Origin: Clostridiales bacterium
GTDB lineage: Bacteria > Bacillota > Clostridia > Peptostreptococcales > NVVX01
Direction of reading: 5' to 3'
DNA: 9,431 nt
NCBI GenBank assembly: GCA_021129785.1
Contig: JAJOKQ010000129.1
Span: forward strand, 1-9,431
Shown: positions 6,403 through 9,431 of the stretch, piece by piece
How the letters are laid out: the number at the start of each line of letters is the position of its first letter
Numbering within the stretch: position 1 is the stretch's first letter
The notes under the pieces: model-generated
Told to the model about the DNA's origin: nothing
Database searches by the model: none
Seen by the model: only the letters and a program-made list of their open reading frames with translations
Position numbers and translations under genes: made by a program

Positions 6403-6436
6403 TTACGAAGTTATGTGAAACAAAGGAGAGAATAAT

Positions 6437-8245
6437 ATGGCAAGCGATAGACAAAATAAGATTCGTAACTTTTCGATTATAGCACATATTGACCATGGTA
6501 AATCTACATTGGCTGATAGGTTGATTCAACATACAGGCTTAGTACAAATTAGAGATATGCAGGCACAATTATTGGACAATATGGATCTTGAAAGAGAAAG
6601 AGGAATCACTATTAAGCTTCAAACGATTAGACTAGAATATCAAGCACTAGATGGTGAAGTATATTACTTAAATTTGATTGATACACCTGGACATGTAGAC
6701 TTTACATACGAAGTATCAAGAAGTTTAGCTGCATGTGAAGGAGCAATATTAGTTGTAGATGCAGCTCAAGGAATCGAAGCTCAAACTCTTGCTAATGTTT
6801 ATTTGGCTTTAGATCAAGACTTGGAAATTATTCCAGTAATCAACAAAATTGATCTGCCAAGTGCTAGACCAGATGAGATTAAGACAGAAATAGAGGACAT
6901 TGTAGGATTAGATGCAAGCGAAGCGCCACTAATCTCTGCAAAAGAAGGCATAAATATTAGAGACGTACTAGAAGCTATAGTTAAAGATGTACCTCCTCCA
7001 AGTGGAGATGAAAAAGCATCTATAAAAGCTCTTGTATTTGACTCGTATTATGACAACTATAAGGGTGTAATTGCCTATGTGCGTGTAAAAGACGGGGTAA
7101 TAAGAAAAGGCACAATAATTAAAATGATGGCTACAAATAGAGAATTTGAAGTAACGGAAGTAGGAATCCATGCACCTTCTGCTGTAGAAGTTCCTGAACT
7201 TAGAGCAGGAGATGTTGGTTACGTTGCGGCTAGTATTAAAGACGTTAAATATTGTAGAGTAGGCGACACAATAACAGATGCAGAATACCCAGCAGATGAA
7301 GCACTTCCAGGATATAGACAAGTCACACCAATGGTTTATTGTGGAGTGTATCCAGCTGAAGGAGAAAAATATGAAGATGTTAGAGATGCATTAGCAAAAC
7401 TGCAAGTTAATGATGCAGCGCTTGTATTTGAAGCAGAAACTTCTGTAGCATTAGGTTTTGGTTTTAGATGTGGATTTTTAGGGCTTCTTCACATGGAAAT
7501 TATTCAAGAAAGACTAGATAGAGAATTTGACTTGGATATAATTACGACAGCGCCAAGTGTAATATACAGAGTTACAAGACATAATAACGAGGTAGAAATG
7601 ATACAAAATCCAGCCAACTTGCCTAAGATACAAGAGATTTATAAAATAGAAGAACCAATTGTAAAAGCGAGCATAATGGTGCCAACTGATTACGTTGGAG
7701 CAGTAATGGAAATATGCCAAAACCGTAGAGGCAATTTAGATAATATGGAATACATTGATGAAAAGAGAGTAATTCTTCATTACGATTTACCTTTAAATGA
7801 AGTTATTTATGATTTCTTTGATGCATTGAAATCTAGAACAAAAGGCTATGGATCGCTAGATTATGAATTTAAAGGATATAGTGAATCTAAACTTGTGAAA
7901 TTAGACATATTGATTAATGACGAACAAGTAGACGCACTATCATTTATTGTACATGAAAGTAAAGCCTACGCAAGAGGAAAAGTAATGTGCGAAAAGATGA
8001 AAGGTGAAATTGCAAAACACCAGTTTCCAATTCCTATACAAGCAGCTATTGGGCAAAAGATTATAGCAAGAGAAACAATTAGAGCACTAAGAAAAGACGT
8101 AACTGCCAAATGCTACGGCGGAGACATTACAAGAAAGAAAAAGCTACTAGAAAAGCAGAAAAAAGGAAAGAAAAGAATGAGGCAAGTAGGGAATGTAGAA
8201 GTGCCTCAAAAAGCGTTTATGTCGGTGCTGAAACTTGACAGATAG
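6437..8245 (+). CDS. lepA: elongation factor 4 (LepA), translational GTPase
   Basis: LepA/EF4 is a ribosome-bound GTPase related to EF-G, linked to ribosome biogenesis and translation under stress. The protein has 602 residues, the full usual length. GTPase motifs: AHIDHGKST (16-24, G1), RGITI (55-59, G2), DTPGH (82-86, G3), NKID (136-139, G4) and SAKEG (167-171, G5). Domain II and the EF-G-like domains III and V follow, then the LepA-specific C-terminal domain ending in GDITRKKKLLEKQKKGKKRM and a short tail. The start is ATG 6437, 8 bases after SD AAAGGAG (6422-6428). All motifs are intact. It is followed by the candidate leader ORF and hemW, the order known from Clostridia (lepA-hemW, often then hrcA-grpE-dnaK). 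Confidence 0.98.
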   Translation: MASDRQNKIRNFSIIAHIDHGKSTLADRLIQHTGLVQIRDMQAQLLDNMDLERERGITIKLQTIRLEYQALDGEVYYLNLIDTPGHVDFTYEVSRSLAACEGAILVVDAAQGIEAQTLANVYLALDQDLEIIPVINKIDLPSARPDEIKTEIEDIVGLDASEAPLISAKEGINIRDVLEAIVKDVPPPSGDEKASIKALVFDSYYDNYKGVIAYVRVKDGVIRKGTIIKMMATNREFEVTEVGIHAPSAVEVPELRAGDVGYVAASIKDVKYCRVGDTITDAEYPADEALPGYRQVTPMVYCGVYPAEGEKYEDVRDALAKLQVNDAALVFEAETSVALGFGFRCGFLGLLHMEIIQERLDREFDLDIITTAPSVIYRVTRHNNEVEMIQNPANLPKIQEIYKIEEPIVKASIMVPTDYVGAVMEICQNRRGNLDNMEYIDEKRVILHYDLPLNEVIYDFFDALKSRTKGYGSLDYEFKGYSESKLVKLDILINDEQVDALSFIVHESKAYARGKVMCEKMKGEIAKHQFPIPIQAAIGQKIIARETIRALRKDVTAKCYGGDITRKKKLLEKQKKGKKRMRQVGNVEVPQKAFMSVLKLDR

Positions 8246-8258
8246 CTTATAAGTGACG

Positions 8259-8331
8259 AGGGGCGGGGTTAGTGACAACTTTTAAGGAGGAATTCAAAGA
8301 AGTTTTCAACAACTCCGTCCCCTTATTATTT
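8259..8331 (+). terminator. GC-rich hairpin between lepA and hemW, terminator or attenuator candidate
   Basis: AGGGGCGGGGTT (8259-8270) pairs with AACTCCGTCCCCT (8311-8323) over 12 positions with one bulged T (8318) and one G-U pair. The loop is 40 bases and includes a small inner AACTT/AAGTT pairing. TTATTATTTA follows (8323-8332), a moderate U-rich tract. The element stands out by base composition from its AT-rich surroundings. It overlaps a 26-codon ORF, so translation there would disrupt the stem. Confidence 0.45.
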
Positions 8332-8352
8332 AAGAAAATGAGGCGGAGATAA
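8272..8352 (+). CDS. 26-residue candidate leader peptide upstream of hemW
   Basis: GTG 8272 opens a frame encoding MTTFKEEFKEVF, NNSVPLLFKKMRRR, then TAA at 8350-8352. The TAA shares its last A with the hemW ATG (TAATG). G-rich SD-like sequence (GAGGGGCGGGG, 8258-8268) lies 3 bases before the GTG and within the 5' arm of the hairpin. The peptide would be amphipathic and basic at its end. The 1-base overlap with hemW suggests translational coupling, and the hairpin overlay suggests attenuation. It could also be a chance frame across a plain terminator, as it is very short. Confidence 0.35.
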   Translation: MTTFKEEFKEVFNNSVPLLFKKMRRR

Positions 8353-9431
8353 TGAGTGAAATAAAGAAAATAGCACTGTACATCCATATCCCTTTTTGTG
8401 AAAGCAAATGCTACTATTGTGACTTTAATTCTTTTTCAGGCAAACATGAATTAATTGAAACATATACTAATGCGCTGATTAAAGAAGTAAATCACTATAG
8501 AGAAAAACTAAGTCAATATGAAATTAGTACGATTTTTTTTGGAGGGGGAACTCCATCTATTTTAGCAAGCAATCAGATTTCATTAATAATGGAAAGTATA
8601 TTGAGCAATTTCAATATAAGTAAAAATGCTGAAATTTCTATAGAAGCTAACCCGGGAACACTCAACAAACTGAAACTACAATCTTATCGCGATAGCGGAA
8701 TCAACCGTTTGAGTATGGGATTGCAATCATGCAATGCTGCTTACCTCAAAGGACTAGGTAGAATACATACATTTGAAGAATTCGTTTCCAACTTAGAAGA
8801 TGCAAGGAAAGTAGGATTTACAAACATCAATGTAGATTTAATGTTTGCACTGCCTAACATGAAGATAAAAGAATGGGAAAATTGCTTAATTCAAATTAAC
8901 AACTTAGAAATACCTCATATTTCTGCATACAGTCTTATTTGGGAAGAAGGAACTAAGTTTCAACAGTTAAAACAAGGCGGCTACATTAAACTTATTGACG
9001 AAGATGAAGAACTAGAAATGTATCACTTAACTATAGAATACCTTAACAGCAAAGGATATTCACATTATGAAATATCAAACTACGCAAAAAAAGGTTACGA
9101 GTGTAAGCATAACATCACCTACTGGAAGAATCAAAACTATTTAGGGTTAGGAGCGGGAGCTCATTCGTATTTTGAAAATAGACGATTTAATAATGCAAAT
9201 AGGATTGAAGACTACATAGATTTAATAAGTAAGGAGCATAGTACAGCAGAAAATATTTTGCGCATATCACGATCAGATGAAATAAGCGAAACAATGTTTT
9301 TAGGCTTAAGAATGACTGAAGGAATAGTAGTCGAGGAGTTTGTAAAAAGATTTAATGAATCACCATTTACTATATATAGAAATGAATTAGATAAACTTAG
9401 AGAACAGAAACTAATATTTTTTGATGACAAC
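8352..9431 (+). CDS. hemW: HemW, radical SAM heme chaperone (partial, runs off window)
   Basis: The first 360 codons are open to the window edge, with a start at ATG 8352 and SD AGGCGGAG at 8341-8348. The radical SAM cluster motif is FCESKCYYCDF (C16, C20, C23). The residue after the third cysteine pair is Phe, as in HemW, not the fourth Cys of true coproporphyrinogen dehydrogenase HemN. FFGGGTPS (62-69), EANPG (98-102), RLSMGLQS (118-125) and DLMFALP (160-166) are the usual SAM-barrel stretches. HNITYW in KHNITYW (255-261), with LGLGAGAHSY after it, is the motif used to tell HemW from HemN. HemW binds heme and delivers it to proteins in Gram-positive and other bacteria. Many annotations call it oxygen-independent coproporphyrinogen III oxidase, which is likely wrong here. 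About 15-20 residues of the usual length are missing at the 3' edge. Confidence 0.93.
   Translation, partial: MSEIKKIALYIHIPFCESKCYYCDFNSFSGKHELIETYTNALIKEVNHYREKLSQYEISTIFFGGGTPSILASNQISLIMESILSNFNISKNAEISIEANPGTLNKLKLQSYRDSGINRLSMGLQSCNAAYLKGLGRIHTFEEFVSNLEDARKVGFTNINVDLMFALPNMKIKEWENCLIQINNLEIPHISAYSLIWEEGTKFQQLKQGGYIKLIDEDEELEMYHLTIEYLNSKGYSHYEISNYAKKGYECKHNITYWKNQNYLGLGAGAHSYFENRRFNNANRIEDYIDLISKEHSTAENILRISRSDEISETMFLGLRMTEGIVVEEFVKRFNESPFTIYRNELDKLREQKLIFFDDN

Noticed and set aside
6968..7321. Minus-strand frame of 117 codons inside lepA, and another at 7514-7720
   Set aside because: Both lie opposite fully conserved lepA sequence. Their Tyr/Cys/Ser-rich composition is typical of antisense shadows, and no start signals are present.
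9212..9430. Minus-strand frame of 72 codons at the window edge
   Set aside because: It is antisense to hemW, which is open to the edge with all radical SAM motifs.
1..9431. CRISPR arrays, tRNA or rRNA genes, insertion sequences, phage genes
   Set aside because: I saw no regularly spaced repeats, cloverleaf-like sequences, terminal inverted repeats with a transposase, or phage structural genes on either strand.

Overview
The window is AT-rich, uses strong Shine-Dalgarno (SD) sites and several TTG/GTG starts. It carries a housekeeping block typical of Clostridia: comEC-holA-(rpsT reversed)-lepA-hemW. I infer a low-GC anaerobic Gram-positive of the class Clostridia. The species cannot be named from the sequence alone.

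Layout. (1) 1-1203: an extended -10 promoter, then a two-gene unit. It encodes a small helix-rich protein of unknown function and a 231-residue protein that looks like a divergent member of the ferredoxin-dependent bilin reductase fold family. (2) 1285-4933: a tight forward operon of a YibE/F-type membrane protein, a short ComEC lacking its usual C-terminal metallo-beta-lactamase domain, and DNA polymerase III subunit delta. Both junctions are ATGA overlaps, and the operon ends in a perfect bidirectional hairpin terminator. (3) 5076-5339: rpsT on the minus strand, with its own promoter. (4) 5540-6436: a divergent forward stretch with two small predicted membrane proteins. In many spore-forming Clostridia this place holds gpr and spoIIP. 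Here gpr is absent, and the first small gene may be an N-terminal remnant of spoIIP. The second has an in-frame TAG near its likely original start. (5) 6437 to the end: lepA, a 26-codon candidate leader ORF overlaid on a GC-rich hairpin, and hemW, which runs off the window edge.

The best candidate for something undescribed is the 51-1203 pair. Its second protein aligns over most of its length, without gaps in the core, to the cyanobacterial bilin reductase PcyA as I remember that sequence. All the acid/base residues of PcyA are replaced. Bilin reductases are known from oxygenic phototrophs and their phages, so a homolog in a fermentative Firmicute with a small partner gene would be unexpected. 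Other points of interest are the erosion of the sporulation locus, the ComEC without a nuclease-like domain, two strong SD sites followed at normal spacing by AUC/AUU rather than AUG, and a possible attenuator between lepA and hemW.
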